Assembly: GCA_003354135.1 (NCBI GenBank)
Contig: PIVK01000007.1
Span: 1-64,000, forward strand
Origin: Rhodospirillales bacterium
GTDB taxonomy: Bacteria > Pseudomonadota > Alphaproteobacteria > Rhodospirillales > GLO-3
DNA length: 64,000 nucleotides
Direction of reading: 5' to 3'
Each line of letters opens with the position of its first letter. Position 1 is the first letter of the stretch. Below are positions 45,562 to 54,060 of this stretch, piece after piece. The position numbers were made by a program, and so were the translations under genes. Below the pieces are notes generated by a model, which did not search any database, had not been told where the DNA came from, and saw nothing but the letters and a program-made list of their open reading frames with translations.

Positions 45562-47574
45562 ATGAACGATTCTTTGCCACGCGCTTGGCTGGGCTCTTTC
45601 TTAAAGCCCATGAAGCCGGTCTTCCGCGAAGTCCTGACCATGTCCCTGTTCGTCAACATCATGGCCTTGGCGGTGCCCATCTTCGTGCTCCAGGTTTACG
45701 ACCGGGTGATCTTCAGTGCCGGTATCAGCACGCTGCAGGGCCTGGTCATGGGCGTTGTCCTGGTGCTGGTCTTCGATTACATCCTGCGTCAGGCACGCTC
45801 GCGGGTCATGCAGACGGTTGCACTTCGGGTCGATGTCCTGGTCGGGCGTCAGCTCTTCGACAAGGTGACGTCACTGCCATTGAACATGCTGGAAAGCAAG
45901 CCCGCCAATTATTGGCAGTCCCTGTTCCGCGATGTCGACGTCGTGCGCAACACGCTCTCCGGAGGATCCGCCATTTTGGTTGCGGACCTTCCCTTCGCCG
46001 TCGTGTTCCTGGGCCTCGCCTTCGTCATCGCCCAACCCATCGCTTGGGTTCTTCTGATCATGGTGCCGATCTTCACCCTCGTGGCCTGGCGATCGGGCCG
46101 CATCATGGCGGCTGCCAACAAGCAGGAACGGGACAGCACGCTGTCAAGGGACGGCATGATCGCGGAGATGATCGCCGGGCGCACCACGATCAAGGCGCTG
46201 GCGCTCGACAAGGCCATGCGCTCGGTTTGGGAAGAAAAACACGCGGACAATATCGAGACTTCGATCCATCGCGGCGCCAAAACCGACAGCTACGCCAACC
46301 TGGGGTCGACGCTAACCATGATGACATCGGTGTTGCTGACCTCGGTCGGTGCCATCTTCATCATCAAGGGTGAGCTCACCATGGGAGCCCTGATCGCCAC
46401 AAATATGCTGAGCGGGCGCCTGCTGGGACCCCTGAACCAGTTGGTCGGCCAATGGCGGACCTATGCCTCGTTCCGTCAGGCGGTGGATCGCATCGGCGAG
46501 GTCTTCGCCGTCGTTTCCGAACGCCAGGAAAGCGAGATCAAGATCGGCCGTCCTAAAGGCAACCTCCAGCTGGAGAACGTCATCTTTGCCTATGCGGAAG
46601 GCGCCAAGCCGGTGATCAACTCCGTCCAATTGGCCATCAAGGCTGGGGGGATTACGGCTTTGGTGGGACGCAATGGCAGTGGCAAGACAACATTGCTGAA
46701 GCTCGTTCAGGGGCTCTACACGCCAACCAGCGGCCGCGTCTTGCTGGACGGCGCCGACATCAGCCAATTCAGCCGCTATGAGTTGGCATCCTGGATCGGC
46801 TACGTTCCCCAGGAAACCATTCTCTTCCAGGGCTCGGTCCGTGACAACATCGCCCATCGTCAACCCGACGCCAACGACGAGGAGATTATCCGCGCCGCCA
46901 CCATGGGCGGTGTTCACGAGTTCATTATCGACCTGCCGGAAGGCTATGCTTCGGATATCGGCGAAGCGGGACAGCGCCTGTCCGGCGGTCAGCGCCAGCG
47001 CATCGCCATCGCCCGCGCCCTGGTCGGCAACCCGTCGGTGGTCATGCTTGACGAGCCGTCCTCCAGCCTCGATCGCCAGGCTGAAATCGAACTCCGCGAT
47101 ACCTTGACCAAGCTGGCCAAAGACCGCTCGGTCATCATTGTCACCCACAGTCCCATCATGCTGGCAGCCTGCGACAACCTGGTGGCGCTGGACGGAGGAC
47201 GGGTGGCGATTTCCGGCCCGGCCCAAGAGATTCTTCCCAAGATTTTTGGTGGGGGAGCACCGCGCCCGGGAACCCCGCCGGTTCCGACTCCAAGACCGGA
47301 AGTTGCTCCGCCTCTGCGGCCCAAGCCCGCCCCACCCCGGTCCACACCTGAAGATGGAGGCCCGCCGCAGAGAACAGAGATGCCTTTCCGCAGCCCGCCC
47401 CCGCCAGAGGGGCCGATCCCGGATCAGAGAACCGGTCCCGTTCCGGGAACGACGCCGGGTGTGGTTCCGGGACGATTCAAGCTGCGGGTCGATGCCGACG
47501 CGGACACGTCCAAGTCCAAGTCCAAGTCCCGGCGCCGACGTCCGGACGGGCGCGGCGGTAAGGTAAGCGGATGA
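45562..47574 (+). CDS. Type I secretion ABC transporter (permease-ATPase)
   Basis: The 670 residues have a membrane domain (six helices, about 25-300) with no C39 peptidase domain in front. An ABC ATPase domain follows: Walker A GRNGSGKTTLL near 370, signature RLSGGQRQRIAIARAL, Walker B VVMLDEPSSSLD. The last 110 residues are a proline-rich, then basic tail (PRPEVAPPLRPKPAPPR, KSKSKSRRRRP), unusual for PrtD/LapB-type exporters. A HlyD-type adaptor follows with a four-base overlap. No RTX substrate is seen next to it. Confidence 0.9.
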   Translation: MNDSLPRAWLGSFLKPMKPVFREVLTMSLFVNIMALAVPIFVLQVYDRVIFSAGISTLQGLVMGVVLVLVFDYILRQARSRVMQTVALRVDVLVGRQLFDKVTSLPLNMLESKPANYWQSLFRDVDVVRNTLSGGSAILVADLPFAVVFLGLAFVIAQPIAWVLLIMVPIFTLVAWRSGRIMAAANKQERDSTLSRDGMIAEMIAGRTTIKALALDKAMRSVWEEKHADNIETSIHRGAKTDSYANLGSTLTMMTSVLLTSVGAIFIIKGELTMGALIATNMLSGRLLGPLNQLVGQWRTYASFRQAVDRIGEVFAVVSERQESEIKIGRPKGNLQLENVIFAYAEGAKPVINSVQLAIKAGGITALVGRNGSGKTTLLKLVQGLYTPTSGRVLLDGADISQFSRYELASWIGYVPQETILFQGSVRDNIAHRQPDANDEEIIRAATMGGVHEFIIDLPEGYASDIGEAGQRLSGGQRQRIAIARALVGNPSVVMLDEPSSSLDRQAEIELRDTLTKLAKDRSVIIVTHSPIMLAACDNLVALDGGRVAISGPAQEILPKIFGGGAPRPGTPPVPTPRPEVAPPLRPKPAPPRSTPEDGGPPQRTEMPFRSPPPPEGPIPDQRTGPVPGTTPGVVPGRFKLRVDADADTSKSKSKSRRRRPDGRGGKVSG

Positions 47575-48860
47575 GCCGGCTCGACACTTTAATAGATGGA
47601 TACCCCTTGCCCACCTGGCGGCCACTGGCCTGGCCAATCATGGGTTTGGTGTTCCTGCTAGTGCTCTGGGCGAATTTCGCTCAATTGGACGAGGTTGCGG
47701 TGGCCATGGGGGAGGTCGTGCCCCAGGGCAAGATCAAGGTCATCCAGCACCTGGAAGGCGGCATCATCGAAGAAATCTTCGTTACCGAAGGCGTGCGGGT
47801 GCGCCAGGGGCAGAAGCTGATCCAACTCGACCTCGCCACATCAGGGACCAACGTCAAGGAACTGCAGGTCCGTCTCGACGCCCAGATCTTGATCCGGGCC
47901 CGCTTGCTGGCGGAGGCCGAGGGCAAGACGCCCAAGTTTCCGCGCGACGTCGCCGGCCGCCGCACCCAGCAGGTCGTGGCGGAGATCAACAACTACAAAG
48001 CCCGCAAGCGCCAGCTCGCCTCCAAGATATCGGTGCTCGCCGAGCAGGTGCGCCAGCGGGAATTGGAGGTCAATGAACTGGAATCCGGAAAGCGCACCAT
48101 TGCCCGCAATCTCAGCCTGGGCCGGGAAAGGCTCAAGATGTCCGCCTCTCTTTTGGACCAGGGCCTGACCGCGCGCATGGAACACCTGCAGTTGGAAGCC
48201 GAGGTGGAAAGCCTGGAAGGTGAGATGCATGGCATCGAAAGCTCCGTGCCTCGCGCGCTGGCCGCCATTTCGGAAGCCAAACGGCGGATCACCGAGGAAG
48301 AGGATAACTTTCGCAGCGCGGCGCGTGGAGAACTGGGCAAGACTGAACAGGCGGTGGGACGGATCACCGAATTGCTGGCCGAAGCCACGGGCCAGGCGGT
48401 GCGTGCCGAAATCAAGAGCCCCATCGACGGCGTGGTGCAGAATACGCGCTATCATACCATCGGCGGCGTGGTCAGCCCGGGTGAACCCATTATGGAGATC
48501 GTGCCGACGGGCGAAAATCTGGTCATTGAAGCGCGCTTGAGTCCCATGGACCGGGGCTACGTGCGCGAAGGGCACCCGGCGGTGGTCAAGATCTCCACGT
48601 ATGATTTCGCCCGCTACGGTGGCCTCGAAGGCGAGGTCGTTATGGTGGCCCCCGATTCAAGCACAGACGAGCAGGGTAACCCCTACTTCCGTGTCGTGGT
48701 GGAGACGGAAAAGACATACCTGGGCCTACAGGTGGGGCAGCTTTCCATTATGCCCGGCATGCAGGCTCAGGTGGACATCCACACCGGCTCCAAATCGGTG
48801 GTCGAATACCTGGTCAAACCGGTGCTCAAGCTCAAGCACGAGGCCTTCCGCGAACGCTGA
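47571..48860 (+). CDS. HlyD-type periplasmic adaptor of the type I system
   Basis: The 429 residues start with a short cytosolic part, one helix (about 20-40, LAWPIMGLVFLLVLWANF), then the biotinyl-lipoyl half motif GKIKVIQHLEGGIIEEIFV. A long coiled-coil hairpin (about 95-290), the second lipoyl half (IKSPIDGVVQNTRYHT) and a beta-barrel C-terminus follow. Such adaptors bridge the inner-membrane ABC exporter and a TolC pore. Its start overlaps the ABC gene by four bases. Confidence 0.92.
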   Translation: MSRLDTLIDGYPLPTWRPLAWPIMGLVFLLVLWANFAQLDEVAVAMGEVVPQGKIKVIQHLEGGIIEEIFVTEGVRVRQGQKLIQLDLATSGTNVKELQVRLDAQILIRARLLAEAEGKTPKFPRDVAGRRTQQVVAEINNYKARKRQLASKISVLAEQVRQRELEVNELESGKRTIARNLSLGRERLKMSASLLDQGLTARMEHLQLEAEVESLEGEMHGIESSVPRALAAISEAKRRITEEEDNFRSAARGELGKTEQAVGRITELLAEATGQAVRAEIKSPIDGVVQNTRYHTIGGVVSPGEPIMEIVPTGENLVIEARLSPMDRGYVREGHPAVVKISTYDFARYGGLEGEVVMVAPDSSTDEQGNPYFRVVVETEKTYLGLQVGQLSIMPGMQAQVDIHTGSKSVVEYLVKPVLKLKHEAFRER

Positions 48861-48931
48861 TCCTCAGCTGCGCAAAGGTACCCCCCCAAAGTGTGTTGCC
48901 GACATCTCTTTTTATAAATTATTGCGTACCC

Positions 48932-48937
48932 TATAAT
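48932..48937 (+). promoter_or_regulatory. Perfect -10 box before the MotA-like gene
   Basis: TATAAT stands 35 bases before the MotA-like ATG. The sequence 17 bp upstream (TTTTTA) is a poor -35; TTGCCG at 48896 is too far. It suggests that the stator pair can be transcribed apart from the secretion genes. Confidence 0.3.
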
Positions 48938-48972
48938 GGCCGGGATTGGGGAAACGAGGTTCGGGGATTTCC

Positions 48973-49770
48973 ATGTCCCTCACAACGCTTATCGCGGTTG
49001 TCAGCGCACTGGGGCTCTTCCTTGGAGCCATTTTCCTCAGTACGGACAACTGGACGATCTTTCTCAGCGGGTCGGGCTTCGTCCTCGTGGTCGGCGGGAC
49101 GCTGGCTGCGACCTTCATCGCCTATGAAGCCCGCTATGTGATCCTGTCCCTTAAACTCGTCGGCAAGATTGTGTTCTCGGCCAAGATCGGCCGCAACGTT
49201 CTCAAGGCCGAGGTCGGGCGAATCATCAAGTGGGCCTACACGGTGCAGAGGAGCGGCATCCCGGCTCTGGAGGTGGAATCCAAGAAGGCGGTGCGAGGTG
49301 ACCGTTTTCTGCGGTTCGGTATCGACATGGTGATCAGCGGCTATACGGGGCAGGAGGTGCGCGAGATCCTCACCAACACGGTGGAGAGCACTTATGGGCG
49401 CAACACGGTCCAGGTCAACATCCTCAAGGCCATGGCCAACGCTGCACCGGCGTTCGGCATGATCGGTACTTTGATCGGCCTTGTCATCATGCTCGACAAC
49501 ATGGGTGGCGATCCCAGGCAATTGGGCAAGGGGCTCGCGGTGGCATTGCTGACCACGCTGTACGGCGTGTTGTTCTCGCGTCTCGTCCTCATGCCGACCG
49601 CTTCCAAGGTTCTACAGCGCGAACAAATCGTGCGGTTCCGAAACTACCTGGTCGTGGAGGGGCTGGCTCTTCTCGCCGACGGCAAGAGTCCACGCTATAT
49701 CCAGGACCGGATGAACAGCTACCTCGACCCGGCGCTGCATTTTAACGTCGACAAGATGAAACGCCGATAA
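48973..49770 (+). CDS. MotA-like stator protein
   Basis: The 265 residues have two hydrophobic helices at the N-terminus (LTTLIAVVSALGLFLGAIFL, then about 30-55) and two near 160-205. These carry AAPAFGMIGTLIGLVIML and GGDPRQLGKGLAVALLTTLYG, the MotA/ExbB channel signature. The cytoplasmic loop between helices 2 and 3 is of MotA size. It forms the proton channel with the MotB-like product (32-bp gap). No flagellar or chemotaxis genes lie beside it, so it may be an orphan flagellar stator or drive something else. Confidence 0.85.
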   Translation: MSLTTLIAVVSALGLFLGAIFLSTDNWTIFLSGSGFVLVVGGTLAATFIAYEARYVILSLKLVGKIVFSAKIGRNVLKAEVGRIIKWAYTVQRSGIPALEVESKKAVRGDRFLRFGIDMVISGYTGQEVREILTNTVESTYGRNTVQVNILKAMANAAPAFGMIGTLIGLVIMLDNMGGDPRQLGKGLAVALLTTLYGVLFSRLVLMPTASKVLQREQIVRFRNYLVVEGLALLADGKSPRYIQDRMNSYLDPALHFNVDKMKRR

Positions 49771-49801
49771 CGGCCGGGCCTGCCGGGGAAGGAACAGCAC
49801 C

Positions 49802-50635
49802 ATGGGCACGCCTCTCGACAAGGAAGAATGCGAAGAAACTGAAGACTGGCTGGTTACCTATGCCGACGCCATCACGCTGCTCATGGCGTTCTTCGTGATG
49901 CTGCTCAGCTTCTCCAAGATTGACATTCCGAAATTCGAGGAGGCCGCGACCGGTATCGCCGAGGAGATCGGCATGGGGCCCGCGGCACGGAAAAGCCCAA
50001 TGTTGGCGCTCAAGGACACCCTCATGGATATGGTCACCATCATGGAGGCCGACGAGGCAGTCGAGATCAGAACCGACGATAAGGGCATTATCGTGATGCT
50101 CTCCAGCGGTGCCTTCTACCAAATCGGCTTGGCGGACCTGCGCGAAGATGCCAAGCCGGTTTTACGGCAGTTGGCCGGCACCCTCATGGCCCCCCCCTAC
50201 GACAAGTACATGATCGAGGCCGACGGCCATACGGACGACGATCCCATCAGCACGGCAAGGTTCCCGTCCAACTGGGAACTGTCGGCCGGTCGAGCTGCCG
50301 GTGTGGTCCGTTACTTCATCGAACTTGGCATGGACCGTCGGCGTTTCAAAGCCGCCGGGTTCGCCGAAACGCGGCCCAAGGTTCCCAACCGCCTTCCCGA
50401 TGGCACGCCGATCAAGGAAAACCAGGCAGAGAACCGCCGCGTGGTGCTGCATGCCTTCCCCCTCTCCCCGCCGGAGGAGGAGGAACTGTTCCGTGAATGG
50501 TCGGCCGCCGATTATGAACCGAAGGGACCGGTCAGGACAGTCGCCCCGCCACTCACCGCGCCCCGGACACGAACGGAACAACCTGAGATGCCTCAAAACA
50601 GTCCTGAAGGGGGCCGCGCCCCTCGTCCGCGATAG
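49802..50635 (+). CDS. MotB-like stator protein with OmpA domain
   Basis: The 277 residues show a single transmembrane helix WLVTYADAITLLMAFFVML with the proton-carrying Asp (YAD, near residue 22). The OmpA/MotB peptidoglycan-binding domain follows (about 100-225: MIEADGHTDDDPI, WELSAGRAAGVVRYF, ENRRVVL). The C-terminus is a proline- and arginine-rich tail. It pairs with the MotA-like gene before it. The short N-terminus matches MotB. Confidence 0.87.
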   Translation: MGTPLDKEECEETEDWLVTYADAITLLMAFFVMLLSFSKIDIPKFEEAATGIAEEIGMGPAARKSPMLALKDTLMDMVTIMEADEAVEIRTDDKGIIVMLSSGAFYQIGLADLREDAKPVLRQLAGTLMAPPYDKYMIEADGHTDDDPISTARFPSNWELSAGRAAGVVRYFIELGMDRRRFKAAGFAETRPKVPNRLPDGTPIKENQAENRRVVLHAFPLSPPEEEELFREWSAADYEPKGPVRTVAPPLTAPRTRTEQPEMPQNSPEGGRAPRPR

Positions 50636-50759
50636 CGGAACATTCAAGGGCAGGCCGGCATCCCGAACCGGCCGGAAGCTCCGTTTAGGAAGTCCTTTTG
50701 CTTTCATACGGTCCAGGGGGTAAACTTATTGAGCACCCCGCTGAGGGAGTTCGAGACGC

Positions 50760-51011
50760 ATGTTCAATCCCTTGATCTATGCCCTGAGGCTGCAAAAGTC
50801 GGCTTTCGAGGGGATGGCTGCCATGAACCGGACGTTTATGGACGGCTATTTCAAGCTGGTCCGCCACCAGCAGGATGCGATGCTCAAGCACATGGGCCCC
50901 CGTCGCGCCGAGGACAAGCACCGGCGGCCAGAGGTGATCCCCGATGGGCCTGACCTGCAGGATCATTACGGACGCCGCAGCCACGACATCGATGTCGAAC
51001 ACGACATCTAA
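50760..51011 (+). CDS. Small helical protein of unknown function
   Basis: The 83 residues have a helical, amphipathic N-terminal half (LIYALRLQKSAFEGMAAMNR, with a phasin-like flavour: FMDGYFKLVRHQQDAM) and a charged C-terminal tail (GRRSHDIDVEHDI). There is no signal peptide. GAGGGAG lies 11 bases before the ATG. Family not recognised. It follows the MotB-like gene by 124 bp on the same strand. Confidence 0.55.
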   Translation: MFNPLIYALRLQKSAFEGMAAMNRTFMDGYFKLVRHQQDAMLKHMGPRRAEDKHRRPEVIPDGPDLQDHYGRRSHDIDVEHDI

Positions 51012-51051
51012 GGGTGCCTGTCGGCGTCAAACACCCGATACCGAGGAATCG

Positions 51052-51330
51052 ATGACCGAAGATACAAACGAAGACCTGTCGGGTGGGGCGGAGCCCCTGT
51101 CCGAAGATGAACAGCAGCGGATCGCTATCGAAAAACTCCTTAGTCTCTTTGCCGAGTCGGGAAGCCTCGGCGTTTCCGATGAAAAGATGACCATCGTCGC
51201 CCTGTCGGCGACACTCAACCAGATGGTGGTCCTGTTCGGCGAGGAAAAGACCGCCGCTATCATGGAAACGGTGCCCGCTAAGATCCTGGACGGCCATTTC
51301 ACCACCAAGCCCGCCGGTGCGATCCAATAG
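51052..51330 (+). CDS. Small acidic hypothetical protein
   Basis: The 92 residues start MTEDTNEDLSGGAEPLSEDE, an acidic N-terminus, then a helical part (IAIEKLLSLFAESGSLGVSDEKMT, IVALSATLNQMVVLFGEEKT). GAGGAATCG precedes the ATG. No signal or membrane segment. No family recognised. It lies between another small gene and a secreted protein gene. Confidence 0.6.
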   Translation: MTEDTNEDLSGGAEPLSEDEQQRIAIEKLLSLFAESGSLGVSDEKMTIVALSATLNQMVVLFGEEKTAAIMETVPAKILDGHFTTKPAGAIQ

Positions 51331-51448
51331 GTGTTCGGGGCTTGGCGCGGTCATGGCCCCGTGGTACCGTCCGTCCCTTGAGGACTGCCCGAAAAGCACC
51401 GCAATAACGGCGCACGAAGAACAGGTGCTGGACCACTGGGACCCGACG

Positions 51449-52000
51449 ATGATCACCGCACCGCGCACATTCGTTCCGATTTTGTTCGTCTTATTGGCCT
51501 TGCCGGTCCTGTTCGTCTTATTGGCCTTGAATGTGTCCGCCGCAGCGGACACCCTGGTCCGCTGCCCCGATCTCGCCGGGGCCAAGCGGGTCGGCAACTG
51601 CCCGAGCAAGGCCGACTTGAAGCACTATTTCAAACGAACGTGTCTGGAAACCGGGGACGACCAGTTCCGTGGCGCCAGCCTGCTCTACTGCGACACTCTG
51701 GCGGACTTCGTGAAGGCCAAGGATATCGCGATGTGGGAAGCCGAGACCGACGCCGGCGTCTTTGCCAATTACATGACCTGCGGGTTGGGGGCAGGTGAGA
51801 TCCCGGCCTCCAAGTCGAAGACCATCCAGGTCGAATGTTCGTCCCGGAGCTGCTCCGTGCACTGCGGCTACGAGAACGATCTGTATTTGACCCTAAGGCC
51901 CATGCAAAACTGTCGCTTTGACGGGAACAAGTCCAAGCTGGGGTTGGTCGAGACGGAGTGCGGGCCGGGGAAGGCAGACTGCGTGGCGCGTTGTAATTAA
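51449..52000 (+). CDS. Secreted cysteine-rich protein with duplicated signal-peptide core
   Basis: From ATG 51449 the protein has 183 residues. The signal peptide contains an in-frame 27-bp duplication (LFVLLALPV then LFVLLALNV) and ends near SAAADT. The mature part of about 150 residues has around ten cysteines (RCPDLAGAKRVGNCPS, VECSSRSCSVHCG, ECGPGKADCVARCN at the end), so it is likely disulfide-bonded and periplasmic or exported. No family is recognised. An earlier start (51317) is open but lacks support. Confidence 0.6.
   Translation: MITAPRTFVPILFVLLALPVLFVLLALNVSAAADTLVRCPDLAGAKRVGNCPSKADLKHYFKRTCLETGDDQFRGASLLYCDTLADFVKAKDIAMWEAETDAGVFANYMTCGLGAGEIPASKSKTIQVECSSRSCSVHCGYENDLYLTLRPMQNCRFDGNKSKLGLVETECGPGKADCVARCN
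51483..51529. repeat. In-frame direct repeat within a signal peptide
   Basis: A perfect 20-base repeat occurs at 51483-51502 and 51510-51529, offset by 27 bases (nine codons), so the reading frame is kept. Confidence 0.9.
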
Positions 52001-52023
52001 ATTCTGGAGGGAGGACCTGAACC

Positions 52024-52236
52024 ATGACCGACGGGCGCCGTTTGAGCGATGCCATCGTCACCGCCCACGAGGTGGCCTGCGAAGAGGGCAAGAAAGAAAT
52101 CGCCAGCTTGTTGATCGAGGCCCTGGAAATGGACCTATCGGCCATCGGCGGTCGGCAGGTAAGGGAACACCGCAATCAGGTCGACTATGTCGAGCAGGCC
52201 TTCGTGCGCCACGAGAAGACCTTCGGCGACGACTGA
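52024..52236 (+). CDS. Small hypothetical protein
   Basis: The 70 residues start MTDGRRLSDAIVTAHEVACEEGKKE and are mostly helical (EIASLLIEALEMDLSAIGG). There is no signal or membrane segment. A strong GGAGGGAGG lies 9-17 bases before the ATG, which supports translation. No family recognised. It follows the secreted protein gene by 23 bp. Confidence 0.6.
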   Translation: MTDGRRLSDAIVTAHEVACEEGKKEIASLLIEALEMDLSAIGGRQVREHRNQVDYVEQAFVRHEKTFGDD

Positions 52237-52811
52237 GGGGGCCATGCCGTTACCGCAGCGTCCGACTGAAATCCGAACATTTTTTAACCGGATAGAAACC
52301 GGTTCCAGCCTATCATTATAGGGTTGCGACAGAAGCTGGACTGAGGAGTCGAGCCATGTTGGACGGTCACATTGTCACCCGCGCTGCCAAGCAAAACCCC
52401 AGGTTCCACAAACTGAGGCACCGGACCCCTTCCCGTATAGTTAGGGCCGTGCATGCGGTTGCCATTCTGCTGCCGCTCCACCTCCATCTCCACCTTCACC
52501 TTCACTTTTAGACGAAGGAAACGGCCCCGCATGCGGCGGGTTCGTATGCCGTGAATTCAAGAAAAACGGCATGATGCCCAAATCCGGCCACAATCTTCTG
52601 CCATAAATAGACTGCCAAAAGATGGCAAACTCCCTTGGAAGGGCCGACGGCATACCCCCCGCCGTTGGCCCTTTTTTCGCTCCCCCGGTTCTCCGTTAAT
52701 GCCCCCGACGGGGGTGCAACCCGGTCTCCGGGTCGATTCCAAAATAACGCTGAGGAGGGTTTGGGCCGAAAGTAGAAAACCGCGCTCTGAGGCGCAGCCC
52801 TTACTTTTAAT
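52237..52811. other. Gap with stem-loops and a terminator, possible small RNA
   Basis: No protein gene is convincing here. TATGCCGT/ACGGCATG pair around 52545-52575. TGCCA-AAAGA-TGGCA near 52613-52627 is followed by the terminator at 52641-52677, so a small RNA of about 70-80 bases could be made from a start near 52600. Confidence 0.4.
52641..52677 (+). terminator. Intrinsic terminator
   Basis: GGGCCGACGGC and GCCGTTGGCCC form an 11-bp stem with one G-U pair over a nine-base loop, followed by six T. The transcript that ends here is not obvious: either the small-gene operon to the left or a small RNA. Confidence 0.8.
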
Positions 52812-52886
52812 TGGCTCCGGCGGTAGGACTCGAACCTACAACCCTGCGGTTAACAGCCGCATGCTCTACCATTGAGCTACGCCGGA
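52812..52886 (-). tRNA. tRNA-Asn (GTT)
   Basis: The minus strand reads TCCGGCGTAGCTCAATGG at the 5' end, an anticodon loop CTGTTAA with anticodon GTT, the T arm GGTTCGAGTCC and a 3' CCGGAG then GCCA. The acceptor stem pairs and CCA is encoded. Confidence 0.95.
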
Positions 52887-52894
52887 TCAGAGAC

Positions 52895-52968
52895 TGGAGG
52901 CGCGGACCGGAATCGAACCGATCTACAAGGATTTGCAGTCCTCTGCATAGCCACTCTGCCACCGCGCC
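52895..52968 (-). tRNA. tRNA-Cys (GCA)
   Basis: The minus strand starts GGCGCGGTGGCAGAGTGG, has anticodon loop ACTGCAAAT with anticodon GCA, the T arm GGTTCGATTCC, and ends GCGCCTCCA. It lies eight bases upstream of the tRNA-Asn gene, so both are likely made from one transcript. Confidence 0.95.
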
Positions 52969-53095
52969 CGAGCCGCGATGGCGGATGCGGCCTAGGTGGC
53001 CCCGGGGTGCCCCCATCGCAACGGTGCGGGACATTAGACAATGCGTCTCGGCGGGTCAAGCCGAGAACGGCCCGCATTTGCGATCCCTATCGGCA

Positions 53096-53124
53096 TTGAG
53101 TTTGCAGTCTGTCCCTTATATAAC
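53096..53124 (+). promoter_or_regulatory. Candidate promoter of pcm
   Basis: TTGAGT (53096-53101) and TATAAC (53119-53124) with a 17-bp spacer, 43 bases before the pcm ATG. Confidence 0.45.
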
Positions 53125-53166
53125 CCGAGCCGAAATAGGGTTTTGAGGCTAAACACGGGGGCCGTC

Positions 53167-53823
53167 ATGGATTATGCAACCGCGCGTCACAACATGGTCG
53201 AGGGCCAGATCCGCATCAACCAGGTGAATGACGCCCTGATCGTCGCGGCCATTGGGACTGTGCCGCGCGAAGCCTTCGTTCCGCACTCGGTTGCCGGTAT
53301 CGCCTATGTGGACGAGGCCGTGGAGGTGGCGCCGGGACGCTACCTTCTGGAGCCGTTGGTGCTGGCGCGCCTGCTTCAGGCGGCGGAGATCCAGGAGACG
53401 GACGTGGTCCTGGAGATCGGCTGCGCGACCGGCTATACTGCGGCCGTTCTGTCGGGGATCGCGAGCACGGTAGTGGCGCTGGAGAGCAACCAAGACTTGG
53501 TTGCCGTCGCAACCAAGACCCTGTCCGAGTTGCAATGCGACAATGTGGCCGTGGTCGAGGGCGGCCTTGAAAAGGGCTATCCCAAGCAGGCGCCTTATGA
53601 CGTCATCGTCTTCGGGGGCGCAGTCGCGGCGGTTCCCGGCGCCATTCTTGCCCAATTGGGCGATGGCGGACGTTTGCTTGCGGTGGTCCAGGGCAAACCC
53701 GGCTCTATCGGCAAGGGAGTTCTGTTCGCGCGCTCCGGCGGCCAGGTGTCGCGACGCGAACTTTTCGACCTCGGCGCCCCCTTCCTGCCGGGGTTCGAAC
53801 CGTGCCCGGAATTTATTTTCTAA
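53167..53823 (+). CDS. pcm: Protein-L-isoaspartate O-methyltransferase-like protein
   Basis: The 218 residues include ARHNMVEGQIRINQVND, VPREAFVPHSVAGIAYVDE and the SAM-binding stretch VVLEIGCATGYTAAVLS, as in the PIMT family that methylates damaged aspartates. The usual active-site stretch around (T/S)ISxPxMVA is replaced by APGRYLLEPLVLARLL, a change I recall in the alphaproteobacterial copies that stand next to tolC, so a different substrate is possible. Start 53167 was chosen. tolC follows after 237 bp. Confidence 0.85.
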   Translation: MDYATARHNMVEGQIRINQVNDALIVAAIGTVPREAFVPHSVAGIAYVDEAVEVAPGRYLLEPLVLARLLQAAEIQETDVVLEIGCATGYTAAVLSGIASTVVALESNQDLVAVATKTLSELQCDNVAVVEGGLEKGYPKQAPYDVIVFGGAVAAVPGAILAQLGDGGRLLAVVQGKPGSIGKGVLFARSGGQVSRRELFDLGAPFLPGFEPCPEFIF

Positions 53824-54060
53824 TACGTGCTTTCCGCAAGTTCCGGACTCTTAAACTTCATGAATCCGATTTCACGGTTTCGAACGCGATGCGGAAATTA
53901 GCGGCATCTGGCGAGAATGAAGTATTTACAAGGGTGCACTATATTCGGTATGTTTTAATTTGCACGAGCACAGTATGTTGGTGTTCTGTCAGTTATCAGG
54001 GATTTCTTCATCAAGCCGTTCATCACGGCGCCCGGGATCAGGTGGACTGACCGGGAGGGA

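Noticed and set aside
46312-47637. 441-codon minus-strand open frame
   Set aside because: Antisense of the ABC transporter with intact Walker and signature motifs.
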